A model generated the notes under the pieces. It was not told the DNA's origin, searched no databases, and was given only the letters and a program-made list of their open reading frames with translations. A DNA stretch of 64,000 bases from JACJYM01 sp965230495 (GTDB lineage Bacteria; Bacteroidota; Bacteroidia; Chitinophagales; Saprospiraceae), in the NCBI GenBank assembly GCA_965230495.1, contig OZ246004.1:3162001-3226000 (forward strand), in the 5' to 3' direction. A program made the position numbers and the translations under genes. Shown here in pieces: positions 54,772 to 63,174 of this stretch. The stretch's first letter is position 1. Every line of letters starts with the position of its first letter.

Positions 54772-55134
54772 TTACTTGTCCTCATCTCCAGATTGATTAA
54801 TAGTAAGGGCAACCGCTGATTGTAATTGCTCCCAACTTTCGTTTAACTCTTTAAAAAATGATTTGCCTTCGTCAGTCATATAATAATACTTTCTGGGAGG
54901 TCCAGCGTTAGATTCTTTCCAATTGTAGTGCAATAGACCATCATTCTTAAGTCTATTAAGAAGAGGATATAGTGTTCCTTCGACAACGATCAACTTAGAC
55001 TCCTTGAGTTTTCCTATAATATCTGAAGGATAAACTTCAGATTTGGAGATAATTGATAGCACGCAAAGCTCTAATACACCACGTCTCATCTGCACTCTTT
55101 TGCTTTCCAGTTTATTTTCTAATGTTTCATTCAT
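54772..55134 (-). CDS. PadR-family transcriptional regulator
   Basis: The 120-residue winged-helix repressor has the PadR core RRGVLELCVLSIISKSEVYP, then IVVEGTLYPLLNRLKNDGLLHYNW and GPPRKYYYMTDEGKSFF. PadR proteins repress the operon they belong to and often sense phenolics or envelope state. It is the first gene of a three-gene minus-strand unit with a strong promoter, divergent from the secreted metalloprotease. Autoregulation at the shared spacer is likely but not shown. Confidence 0.92.
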   Translation of the reverse strand: MNETLENKLESKRVQMRRGVLELCVLSIISKSEVYPSDIIGKLKESKLIVVEGTLYPLLNRLKNDGLLHYNWKESNAGPPRKYYYMTDEGKSFFKELNESWEQLQSAVALTINQSGDEDK

Positions 55135-55184
55135 ATCTTTTTATTTATTCAATATTATATGATTGGGATTTAAGAATTATAATA

Positions 55185-55215
55185 CAAATATAGCATAAAA
55201 CCCATTACCTTGCAA
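55185..55215 (-). promoter_or_regulatory. Promoter of the padR-pspC unit
   Basis: On the minus strand a TTG (55215-55213) is 20 bp from TATATTTG (55192-55185), a full -33/-7 match. The -7 element is part of a 12-bp inverted repeat shared with the divergent promoter. Confidence 0.65.
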
Positions 55216-55277
55216 TACATAGTACTATTTAACTAATGCTATCTTGTACTAACGTAGTTCCATCATAGACAAACTAC

Positions 55278-55309
55278 TTTGAAAAATCGATTAAAAAATA
55301 TTATATTTG
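55278..55309 (+). promoter_or_regulatory. Promoter of the secreted metalloprotease gene
   Basis: TTTG (55278-55281) is 20 bp from TATATTTG (55302-55309), an excellent -33/-7 match. The leader would be about 60-65 nt. Confidence 0.65.
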
Positions 55310-55377
55310 TATTGTGTTCTGCCCTAGGACACAAATGCAAAAAATAAACTACCACTTCACTTTTTAAATGTTCTGAC

Positions 55378-58251
55378 ATGTGCAAAAGAATATTAGTATT
55401 GATGTTTGTATTAAGTTCATATGTATCTGGACAAGAGGTACCAGAGTTTTTACATATTAAAAGAGATGATAGTCATATCGCTTTTGAAAAAAGAAACAAA
55501 AATCTTAAAACTCACCCCATCGACATATTCAGCCCTTACAAAGGAGTGTTGAAGATTAGTTCGAGTACTTCATATGCAGCATTACAGGTGAGTGAAAAGA
55601 GCTTAGAGTTTGTACTTAAGAAAAAACCGCACCTTTTATCTTTTAATATATTTATTGAGAATAGAAATTTCAACATTGAGGTTAATAAGGTAAGTATTCG
55701 AAGTGACGAATATCATGTTCATGGTTCATTGACAGGGAGCAAGAATCCCGCAGAAACGGTATTCTACAGAGGGATTGTTCGTAATTCTCTTAACGGGAAA
55801 GTATCTCTAAGTGTATCCGAGAGAAGGCTGACTATGTTAATCAGGGACGAAACGGGAACCTATGAAGTACATCCTTTATTTGAAAGTGTATATTCTGCCA
55901 GAAAAATTGATAAATCACGGGATTTTAAAAAGTTTGAGTGCCTGACTGAGACCCCCAGTAATTATAGTACTAAAATCAAAAGCAAAGGTGAAAAGAGAAC
56001 GGGAAGTTGTGTAGAACTTTACTTAGAATGCGACTATCAATTATTTGTAGAGTGTGGAGGAACACTGGCGGATACAGAAGATTGGGTAAATGACTTAATT
56101 AACGAAGTAGGAATGATTTATGAAGATATTGATGTTCCTCTGGCTATTAAAGAAATATTTGTTCATGAATCAACAGACCCCTATGCATCACATTCTAATG
56201 CACAGAGCCTGATGCTCGATTGGCAAGATGATTTACAAGATAATTATGATGGAAGATTGGCTCATTTTTTATGTGGAAGAGATATAGGAGGAGGTATTGC
56301 GTGGATGGATGTGTTGTGCTCTACTTATAGTACGATAGGAGGAACAACCTTTGGTCCCTATGGTGTTAGTGGGAATCTCGATGGCAGTGGAATAACTCCA
56401 TTTCCCGCATATTCATGGAATGTAGAAGTCGTCGCTCACGAGTTTGGTCATAATTTTGGCTCACCTCATACGCATGCATGTGTATGGGGACCTGATGAAG
56501 ATGAGCAGATTGATGACTGTGGAACTTCCATAGGATATCCAGATGCCCAGGACGATTGTTATGATCCTAACAACCTTATTATACCCACATTAGGAACAAT
56601 TATGAGTTATTGTCATTTGGTTTCGGGAAGTGGGATAAGTTTTTCTACAGGATTCGCTACAGAACCTGGTGACTTGATTTATGACAAATATATCAATGCG
56701 AGTTGTTCCACAGGAGATGATTGTGATGGAATTCCCCCACCCAATGATGTTTGTGAAGATGTTATAGTTTTGACTGGCAATACGAGTTGTAATCCTGTCA
56801 CAGTAAGCAATGTCAATGCTACTGCCTCTGGTTCTACCTCTGGATTTAGTTGTGGATCAACAGGAACCACAAAAGATGTTTGGTTTTCTTTTATTGTTCC
56901 GACTACAGGAAATATAAGTATAGAAACAATACAAATATCAGGAGGACTTACGGACTTAATTATTCAGGCGTATTCGGGGTCATGCGGTAGTCTAACAGCC
57001 ATAGGATGTGATGATAATAGTGGTTCAGGAAATCATGCGAAATTGGATTTAACAGGACTCGTCAGTGGAGAGACAATATATGCTAGAGTTGTTGACAGTG
57101 GAAGTGATGATGAAGGAGTTTTTGGTATCTGTATCCATGATCCTGACTTCCCATGCCCACCCGAAATTCAACCCCTCCTAGATTTATATGAAGATACGGG
57201 TGGTGATAATTGGACAAATAATACAGGCTGGGAAGGTGGATATAACGGTAACGATTGCGACTTTTGCAATTGGTTTGGAGTTACTTGTAATAATTCAGGA
57301 GAAATAACAGAAATAGCTCTTAACAATAACAACCTGAACGGTACGCTACCGTCTACACTGACGGATATGACTTCTCTAAAGCGGTTAGAGTTGGGTATCA
57401 ATAATATTTCAGGAACAGTGCCCAACACTTGGGACAATACTCCCGATCTGGAATATATAGATTTTGGTAATAATAACTTTTCAGGTCCTATTCCGAGTAC
57501 TTTTGGGGATGCCATTGATTTATGGTATCTGGCACTTCAGAATAACAGTTTCTCAGGAGAGTTACCTGAAAGCATTGGATATCTTGATAATCTGTTATTA
57601 TACTATTGTGTGATCAACGATCTATCCGGTTGCTATCCTACAAGTTATGAAAACTTGTGTAACATTATGATCGTAGACTTTCAGATTAACAGTGATCTAC
57701 CATTTGGTGGGGCCAATTTTAAAAACAATTGTAGTGGATTTGATGAAGATGAAGATGGATATTGCAATGCTGGTACAGGGGAGGATGATTGTAATGACAA
57801 TGACAATAGCATCTATCCTACTGCTCCTGAACTTTGTGATGGATTGGACAATGATTGTGACGGTCTTCATGATGAAGGATTGCCTTCTGTGACAAATACT
57901 TGGACCGGAGGTACAGGTTCTTGGGGGGATGACGGGAAGTGGAGCCAAGGGCATTTTCCACTGGGATGCGAGAATGTCGTTATTCCGGATGGGTCTTCAA
58001 ATATAATTTCGATTTCGGGTATGGGCGATATGATTTATGCCAAATCAATAGATATTGGTAATGAGGCTGTTTTAAATATTTCTGCTGGAGAAACATTGAA
58101 CATATTTAGTGGAGGAAACTTAGAAATTAACGGAATGATCAATAATCAAGGCAACATATTTATTAAAAATGTGACTTCAGGCCATGAAGTAAAAATACTT
58201 GCTACTGGAGGCTTCAACAACTCGAATGGAGGGAACATTGAAATAGAATAG
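55378..58251 (+). CDS. Secreted M12-type (reprolysin-like) zinc metalloprotease with LRR and metal-binding modules
   Basis: The 957-residue protein has a signal peptide (ILVLMFVLSSYVSGQ) and a long propeptide. The metalloprotease domain carries HEFGHNFGSPH (H354, H358, H364) and a Met-turn in GTIMSYCH. A pre-peptidase C-type beta domain lies at about 455-590, leucine-rich repeats at about 598-745 (LNNNNLNGTLPSTLTDMTSL), a MopE-like Asp-rich metal-binding stretch at about 780-840 (ELCDGLDNDCDG), and a final beta domain. No type A T9SS sorting domain is visible at the end, although this architecture usually has one. It is divergent from padR. Confidence 0.88.
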   Translation: MCKRILVLMFVLSSYVSGQEVPEFLHIKRDDSHIAFEKRNKNLKTHPIDIFSPYKGVLKISSSTSYAALQVSEKSLEFVLKKKPHLLSFNIFIENRNFNIEVNKVSIRSDEYHVHGSLTGSKNPAETVFYRGIVRNSLNGKVSLSVSERRLTMLIRDETGTYEVHPLFESVYSARKIDKSRDFKKFECLTETPSNYSTKIKSKGEKRTGSCVELYLECDYQLFVECGGTLADTEDWVNDLINEVGMIYEDIDVPLAIKEIFVHESTDPYASHSNAQSLMLDWQDDLQDNYDGRLAHFLCGRDIGGGIAWMDVLCSTYSTIGGTTFGPYGVSGNLDGSGITPFPAYSWNVEVVAHEFGHNFGSPHTHACVWGPDEDEQIDDCGTSIGYPDAQDDCYDPNNLIIPTLGTIMSYCHLVSGSGISFSTGFATEPGDLIYDKYINASCSTGDDCDGIPPPNDVCEDVIVLTGNTSCNPVTVSNVNATASGSTSGFSCGSTGTTKDVWFSFIVPTTGNISIETIQISGGLTDLIIQAYSGSCGSLTAIGCDDNSGSGNHAKLDLTGLVSGETIYARVVDSGSDDEGVFGICIHDPDFPCPPEIQPLLDLYEDTGGDNWTNNTGWEGGYNGNDCDFCNWFGVTCNNSGEITEIALNNNNLNGTLPSTLTDMTSLKRLELGINNISGTVPNTWDNTPDLEYIDFGNNNFSGPIPSTFGDAIDLWYLALQNNSFSGELPESIGYLDNLLLYYCVINDLSGCYPTSYENLCNIMIVDFQINSDLPFGGANFKNNCSGFDEDEDGYCNAGTGEDDCNDNDNSIYPTAPELCDGLDNDCDGLHDEGLPSVTNTWTGGTGSWGDDGKWSQGHFPLGCENVVIPDGSSNIISISGMGDMIYAKSIDIGNEAVLNISAGETLNIFSGGNLEINGMINNQGNIFIKNVTSGHEVKILATGGFNNSNGGNIEIE

Positions 58252-58253
58252 AG

Positions 58254-58775
58254 TTAATTTGTTACTAATTTGGAGAGAAAAAGGTCTATATTTTCAACAT
58301 TATCATTGACAGAAATAATCTTTCCATTTGGATCAATAAAATATTTAGTGGGAATTTCTTTAACGCCATAAAGTTGTGCTACAGGGGAATCAAACCTATC
58401 TAATTGCACTATGTGATAAGGCCAAAGGAGCTGATCTTTTTCAATGGCTCTTTTCCATTGATTTTCTCTTGTTTCAATGGCGACACTAACTATATGGAAA
58501 TTTGCATTTTCATCAAATTTCGTATCCTTATATTTTTGGTATAAGGGAGCTAACTTTCTGTTATCCACTCGGCAAGGACCACACCAGCTTCCCCAAAAAT
58601 CTAACAAGACATAATCTCCTTTTAGCTTTGATAAGCTAAATTCTTCACCATCAATGTTTAACGCCTGGAAATCTTCAGCTACTTCTCCGGAATCAAACTT
58701 CGGTAAACGATAAATATAATTGATAGCAACACCTAGTATTACCAAGACAAGAGCAATATTTAACCATCGTGACAT
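58254..58775 (-). CDS. TlpA/ResA-like thioredoxin, membrane anchored
   Basis: The 173-residue protein has an N-terminal membrane anchor (about 5-20) and a thioredoxin-fold domain with the redox motif WGSWCGPCR, the cis-Pro in VKEIPTKYFID, and the TlpA insert. It probably reduces disulphides or heme-binding sites in the periplasm. It sits alone, with a -7 element just upstream and its 3' end 2 bases from the metalloprotease gene. Confidence 0.9.
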   Translation of the reverse strand: MSRWLNIALVLVILGVAINYIYRLPKFDSGEVAEDFQALNIDGEEFSLSKLKGDYVLLDFWGSWCGPCRVDNRKLAPLYQKYKDTKFDENANFHIVSVAIETRENQWKRAIEKDQLLWPYHIVQLDRFDSPVAQLYGVKEIPTKYFIDPNGKIISVNDNVENIDLFLSKLVTN

Positions 58776-58792
58776 TCCATAAATTTATGGTA

Positions 58793-58800
58793 CAAAGGTA
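58793..58800 (-). promoter_or_regulatory. -7 promoter element of the thioredoxin gene
   Basis: The minus strand reads TACCTTTG, an exact TAnnTTTG match, only 17 bases before the ATG, implying a very short leader. No good -33 element is visible. Confidence 0.4.
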
Positions 58801-58856
58801 TGTCCATTTTTGTACGCTGACTTAATTTAGTGTCCCATCTGTCTTATATAGACAAT

Positions 58857-59960
58857 TTATTTGATCACAAATTTTCCATATTTACCGATAAAACTTACCT
58901 GCGTGTATGCGTTCTTATCGAGGTTATATCCTGAGATATAGTCGTCATCCACGTCAACATTTGAGCTTGAGGAATGAATACTATGCTCTATGTATTTCCC
59001 TTGAGCTTCAAAATTAAAAGCACTGTCTTTGTCTAATTTTAAAGTAGAATACTTGGCAGAAACATTAATCTTTCGTGCTTTAGCTCCTAGCTTGTTAATA
59101 GTGATGGTAGCATATTTGTTACTAATTTCTGCATTACCATCAAGATAATCTATATATATGTTTGTATAACCTCCTTTTATATTAACATCTCCTGCCATTT
59201 CAATATCAAATTCGTCGTATTTTCCCACATTGCTAATAGATCCGCATTTCCCTATAGAATAACTGTCATATTTTGACTTAATGTTAAGATGGTTTATTTC
59301 TTTAATAACAACTTTTGAATATCCACTATTCATCTTTATTTCATCTCCCTGTTCGCAGTAAAATTCTCCGTATTTGATTCCAATGTTTCCATGCTCTAAT
59401 GTTGATATTGAGGCATCTCCATACTTAGCCGATAGTGAGAGTTCACCACTTACTTCTCTGGCTCTTACATCTCCGTATCTTATATCTATATCGGCAGATC
59501 CTTCAATAAGATCGGCATCTATATTTCCATAGGAGTGAGAGATATCATAGTGGAGTGATGCCGGAGCCCAAACATTGTAGTTAATTTCATAGTCCACATT
59601 GCTACTGCTTCCCCACCAAGAAGTAAACCAATTATTATCTTTTTCTTCTATCTGGGTAACAGCACTTACCAAATCTAAAGAAGCATCGAAATTGACATCA
59701 ATAGTTTCTAGTCTTTCTCTTGCCTTTTTTTCACTATTGGAGCGTGTGATGATTACAATTTCGAATTTGATATCATCGTTTTCCCAATTATGCAGTTGAA
59801 TCTTGCCATATTTATTATGTATATGCAGTTTGCCATTAGATGAAATGGGGAATTCTTTAGTGATTTTTTTCTCCAATTCAACAGTTATTCCAACATCCGA
59901 AGCTTGAACAAAAGAGGCCCAGAACAATGAGGAAATAAGAAATATTTTAAAAGCTTTCAT
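58857..59960 (-). CDS. DUF4097-like surface beta-repeat protein with YG/KY repeats
   Basis: The 367-residue protein has a signal peptide (IFLISSLFWASFVQASDVG) and a long series of short beta-strand repeats. A Tyr-centred motif recurs about every 15-25 residues: HNKYGKIQ, SHSYGNID, DIRYGDVR, SAKYGDAS, GIKYGEFY, NKYATIT, SAKYSTLK, GKYGKFV. This looks like a right-handed beta-helix or solenoid of the DUF4097/putative adhesin type. It is the last gene of the sigma/anti-sigma unit, overlapping the anti-sigma gene by 14 bases, so it is likely a target or reporter of that system. Ligand unknown. Confidence 0.78.
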   Translation of the reverse strand: MKAFKIFLISSLFWASFVQASDVGITVELEKKITKEFPISSNGKLHIHNKYGKIQLHNWENDDIKFEIVIITRSNSEKKARERLETIDVNFDASLDLVSAVTQIEEKDNNWFTSWWGSSSNVDYEINYNVWAPASLHYDISHSYGNIDADLIEGSADIDIRYGDVRAREVSGELSLSAKYGDASISTLEHGNIGIKYGEFYCEQGDEIKMNSGYSKVVIKEINHLNIKSKYDSYSIGKCGSISNVGKYDEFDIEMAGDVNIKGGYTNIYIDYLDGNAEISNKYATITINKLGAKARKINVSAKYSTLKLDKDSAFNFEAQGKYIEHSIHSSSSNVDVDDDYISGYNLDKNAYTQVSFIGKYGKFVIK

Positions 59961-60471
59961 TTGAATTATCTTTTTTTAGTTTTTCAAAATCTTCGTGAAG
60001 AGATTTCTTTTCAAGTATTCGTTCTAATATTTTAATTTTTGTTCTATAGTTTTCAATCATCGCATGGATTAGGACATCACTGTTCTCATAGTTGGAACCT
60101 GTGAGTTCTTTTTGTAACTCTAGGTATACTTCGTCAAGAGACTCTAAGTCTTTTTTAACTTCATCATCTATTAGATTTTGATCAGTAAGTTGTACTAATC
60201 GACTGTTTACCTGACTCTCTAGGAAGGGTTTAGTTTGCAAGTAGCTATTGACACTAGCCATTTTATCTGGAACTGAAGAAGTTGTTGTTCCGATTAAAAA
60301 ACCTGCGGCAACAAAAACTAAAATGGCAGCAGCATATTTAAATATATGCAGTGATCTGACTTTTTTATTTGTTGGTCCTAACTGAGACTCAATACGATAC
60401 CATACTCGATTATCCGGAGTAGCCGAATCAAAGTCCGTACGATGTTCTTTTATGTATTTTTCTATGTCCAT
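59947..60471 (-). CDS. Probable anti-sigma factor (single membrane segment)
   Basis: The 174-residue protein starts with MDIEKYIKEHRTDFDSATPD, a helical cytoplasmic segment, has one transmembrane helix at about residues 44-62 (FKYAAAILVFVAAGFLIG), and a periplasmic helical tail. This topology, right after an ECF sigma gene (3-base gap), is that of anti-sigma factors, though no ZAS zinc motif (HxxxCxxC) is visible. It overlaps the surface-repeat gene by 14 bases. Function is inferred from position and topology. Confidence 0.7.
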   Translation of the reverse strand: MDIEKYIKEHRTDFDSATPDNRVWYRIESQLGPTNKKVRSLHIFKYAAAILVFVAAGFLIGTTTSSVPDKMASVNSYLQTKPFLESQVNSRLVQLTDQNLIDDEVKKDLESLDEVYLELQKELTGSNYENSDVLIHAMIENYRTKIKILERILEKKSLHEDFEKLKKDNSNESF

Positions 60472-60474
60472 GAT

Positions 60475-61026
60475 CTATTGATATAAAGCATTCATATCGT
60501 AATTATCTTGTATTATTTGTTTCAACTTTCTTTTTGCACGATGATACTGTGATTTAGAAGTAGAAATGGTAATATTAAGGATGTCCGAAATCTCTTGGTG
60601 GTCATAACCCTCTATTGCGTAGAGACTAAATATGACACGATACCCATCTGGCAATCTTTCCAACGCATCTTTTATAATTTTGACATTTACCTTTCTATCT
60701 CTTATTTCATTTTCTTCCACTTTTTGCACATTGTCATTCATCTCGTCAAATTGTAGTTTCCTCCTTTTAAGCTCATTGATGCAGTTATTGATACAAATTT
60801 TCTTTATCCAAGCTCCAGGAGTACTGTGATAATTATAACTTTCCAATTTTGTAAATACATCAATGAAAGAATTTTGTAACAAATCTTCCGCTTCGTATTT
60901 ATTTTTCATCATTCTCAAACAAACATTATACATAGCCTTGCTATAGGACTGATACAACCTGTACTGAGCCTTACGATCACCTCTTTTACAAGACTCGATT
61001 AGATCACGCTTATAGTCAATCTCCAT
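60475..61026 (-). CDS. ECF-type RNA polymerase sigma factor
   Basis: The 183-residue sigma-70-family factor has region 2 (MYNVCLRMMKNKYEAEDLLQ and SFIDVFTKLESY) and region 4 (LPDGYRVIFSLYAIEGYDHQ, EISDILNITISTSKSQYHRA, KRKLKQI). It has no region 3 and no N-terminal extension, as usual for ECF sigma factors. It heads the unit with the anti-sigma-like and YG-repeat genes. The signal is unknown. Confidence 0.92.
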   Translation of the reverse strand: MEIDYKRDLIESCKRGDRKAQYRLYQSYSKAMYNVCLRMMKNKYEAEDLLQNSFIDVFTKLESYNYHSTPGAWIKKICINNCINELKRRKLQFDEMNDNVQKVEENEIRDRKVNVKIIKDALERLPDGYRVIFSLYAIEGYDHQEISDILNITISTSKSQYHRAKRKLKQIIQDNYDMNALYQ

Positions 61027-61107
61027 ATATGGTCCCCAATTCGTTCGTTTATACTAAGATAGACAAGATAAATAGATAAGGGTTGCATAGAAAATCGTTT
61101 AGAAGGA

Positions 61108-62184
61108 CTAACCAGTGATTTTTCTCATAATCCATTCAAGAGGTCCCGATTTATTAAATTTTAACCAAACCTGAGCGAAAAGAACACACAATGCACTAAA
61201 TAACAAAGCATAACTAAGAGAAAAACAGATAGAATATTCCCCTAATTGTGTTGTAGAGAATACCTCTAAAACACCCATTCCAATGATGACATGGGCTACG
61301 TAGAATGTTAAAGCAAGTTTTCCTGTGTTATAAAATAAAGTGATGAGTACATTATTTTCAAACTTTTTAGCTAATAAAATACACGAAGAAATAATTACCA
61401 CAGATATCGACATACCATTGAGCATATAAAGTGGCATTGGAGGCATCGGAGCAGTTCCGAAAAGATAAGAGATCTCTTCTTTGGCCGACATGTCTCCACC
61501 TGAAAAATTTTCAATAGCCACCCAAGAAATTAACTGAACAATAATGAAAATGATAATACTAATTCTAAGAGATTTTTTCAAGAAATCATTGTTATTCAGA
61601 TCCTTATTTCCATACCATAACCCAAAAAGCATGAAAGAAGACCAGGGTATAACAGGGTGAAAACCATTGTATAGTAGATTTCTAAAGAAACCTTTTAATG
61701 TCCAAAAGTCGAAGTAATCTAAGGTGGTGAAATTCCACCCTTGTTCATAAGGAAATATAAGTAGTAGAAGGGGATAAATGCCTATGAGACCAATTATACC
61801 AAGAATTATATGGGAGACATGCCTACCCATAAAATACAGGGACACGAACATATAAATACCATAATAGTGTAAAATATCAGCGGGCCATATCCAGGTGTAC
61901 GAGAGCCCTATAAAAAAAAGGAATATGGCTCTTTTGAATATTCTATTCTTACTTTTTTTGAGGTTTTCCTTATTCTTACTTTTTATAGCAGAACGTGTCA
62001 TCAAAGACAAACCAATCCCTGCAAGCACGACAAAGGTTGCTGCGGCCTTCCCATCAAATAGACTTGCAAATGAAGACATCCACCCTTCACCTTTATGACC
62101 AATTACGATTTTAAAATTAACAATGATCATCCCAATGACGGCTAGAGCTCTGGCGACATCAATACCTATTATCCTCTTTTTCAT
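61108..62184 (-). CDS. Multi-spanning membrane protein, DUF418/heparan-N-acetyltransferase-like
   Basis: The 358-residue protein has about nine or ten hydrophobic helices and the family opening RIIGIDVARALAVIGMIIVNF, typical of DUF418 and related acyl-transferring membrane proteins (acyltransferase-3/HGSNAT superfamily). The conserved region FHPVIPWSSFMLFGLWYG also fits. Such proteins may transfer acyl groups to envelope sugars. The substrate is unknown. It lies between the sigma unit and a small membrane protein gene. Confidence 0.78.
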   Translation of the reverse strand: MKKRIIGIDVARALAVIGMIIVNFKIVIGHKGEGWMSSFASLFDGKAAATFVVLAGIGLSLMTRSAIKSKNKENLKKSKNRIFKRAIFLFFIGLSYTWIWPADILHYYGIYMFVSLYFMGRHVSHIILGIIGLIGIYPLLLLIFPYEQGWNFTTLDYFDFWTLKGFFRNLLYNGFHPVIPWSSFMLFGLWYGNKDLNNNDFLKKSLRISIIIFIIVQLISWVAIENFSGGDMSAKEEISYLFGTAPMPPMPLYMLNGMSISVVIISSCILLAKKFENNVLITLFYNTGKLALTFYVAHVIIGMGVLEVFSTTQLGEYSICFSLSYALLFSALCVLFAQVWLKFNKSGPLEWIMRKITG

Positions 62185-62216
62185 CGTTTAATTACATAGA
62201 AGAAATTCAGTAAATC

Positions 62217-62621
62217 TTATCTGGAGGCCCATTTTCCACCAATCCAAGCCATAGGAATATATGCTAATAAAACATCAACAATGACATACCATATAGGAGC
62301 GGGAATCATAAAGCAAGCTATGATGCCACTGATAAAAAAGATCAGACCTACAATTAAGGCAAATCTTATCTTATGACTTATTGCAATATATGCGGCTACC
62401 GCAGCCCCCACAAGTGTTCCTAAGGCATGTGCTAGAAAGGGAAATATGAAGTGTTTAGCCCCTAAGTCCGGCATTACTTCTGCTAATGCCTCCATATCAT
62501 TTAAATCGACGCCTTCAATTGGGAAGACACTATGTCCAAGACCAATCAAACCAAAATTGACCATGCTTCCAACAATCAATCCTACTATTACAGCCAAAAT
62601 ATTTCTTAATATCGGATTCAT
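62217..62621 (-). CDS. Small hypothetical membrane protein
   Basis: The 134-residue protein has about four hydrophobic helices (near residues 8-28, 55-78, 85-105 and 110-128) starting MNPILRNILAVIVGLIVGS. I do not recognise a motif beyond the Gly-rich membrane hairpin, which resembles small integral membrane proteins of unknown function. It lies 32 bases upstream of the DUF418-like gene and divergent from the stress genes, sharing the spacer with the FNR-like site. Confidence 0.65.
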   Translation of the reverse strand: MNPILRNILAVIVGLIVGSMVNFGLIGLGHSVFPIEGVDLNDMEALAEVMPDLGAKHFIFPFLAHALGTLVGAAVAAYIAISHKIRFALIVGLIFFISGIIACFMIPAPIWYVIVDVLLAYIPMAWIGGKWASR

Positions 62622-62686
62622 CTAAATAAGTGTTATTGGATTAAAGATAATGGATTATGAGATAACTGATAGACTTGAAAAGGTTT

Positions 62687-62705
62687 TCATTCATGCCATG
62701 AATGA
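62687..62705. repeat. 8-bp perfect inverted repeat, possible operator
   Basis: TCATTCAT (62687-62694) and ATGAATGA (62698-62705) are perfect reverse complements around GCC. It lies 81 bases before the stress-operon ATG and 66 bases from the divergent gene, in a good place for a regulator. Confidence 0.55.
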
Positions 62706-62723
62706 TAAAAATTACTTGATATC

Positions 62724-62737
62724 ATGACATAGATCAT
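62724..62737. promoter_or_regulatory. FNR/CRP-like operator upstream of the universal stress operon
   Basis: ATGACATAGATCAT has the TGA-N6-TCA core of CRP/FNR-family binding sites and resembles the FNR box TTGATnnnnATCAA (ATGAC-ATAG-ATCAT). It is centred about 56 bases before the ATG at 62787. Binding is not proven. Confidence 0.5.
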
Positions 62738-62786
62738 TCCAAAGGAAAATACACTCACCTAACTTAGCTTATGTAAAAAGTAAGTT

Positions 62787-63146
62787 ATGATTATAAGTAC
62801 AGAAGATAGATTTTCAGATGTAAAGAAAAGATTTCAGGGTATGTTTCCTGGGTTAAAAATTGATTTCTACAAAAAGAAACATGAATCCTTTGAAGGGAGT
62901 ACGTCTGATGAATTATATAAGAACAATATGAAGATATCAGAGGTTGCCAACTTGGATAAAACGACAGATTTGAAGATAGATGAGGATCAAACAGTCGCTG
63001 AGGTAGAGAAGATGTTTGAGGATAAAATGGGATTACATGTTCAAATCTTTAGAAGATCGAATGATCTGTGGTTACAGACTACAACCACCGATGAGTGGAC
63101 ATTAAAGACCCAGAATAGAAAGGGAATACACTCAACACAACAATAA
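62787..63146 (+). CDS. Hypothetical small protein in the stress operon
   Basis: I cannot assign a function to this 119-residue acidic and basic mixed protein. It has no signal peptide or membrane segment. It is probably alpha/beta, with MFPGLKIDFYKKKHES and AEVEKMFEDKMGLHVQIFRR as likely strands and helices, and TTTTDEWTLKTQNRKG at the end. Related proteins occur in Bacteroidota, as far as I recall. It precedes the universal stress protein by 28 bases, downstream of an FNR-like box, so a redox-stress role is suggested. Confidence 0.7.
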   Translation: MIISTEDRFSDVKKRFQGMFPGLKIDFYKKKHESFEGSTSDELYKNNMKISEVANLDKTTDLKIDEDQTVAEVEKMFEDKMGLHVQIFRRSNDLWLQTTTTDEWTLKTQNRKGIHSTQQ

Positions 63147-63174
63147 TTGGTTATTAATCTCAAATACTAATCTT

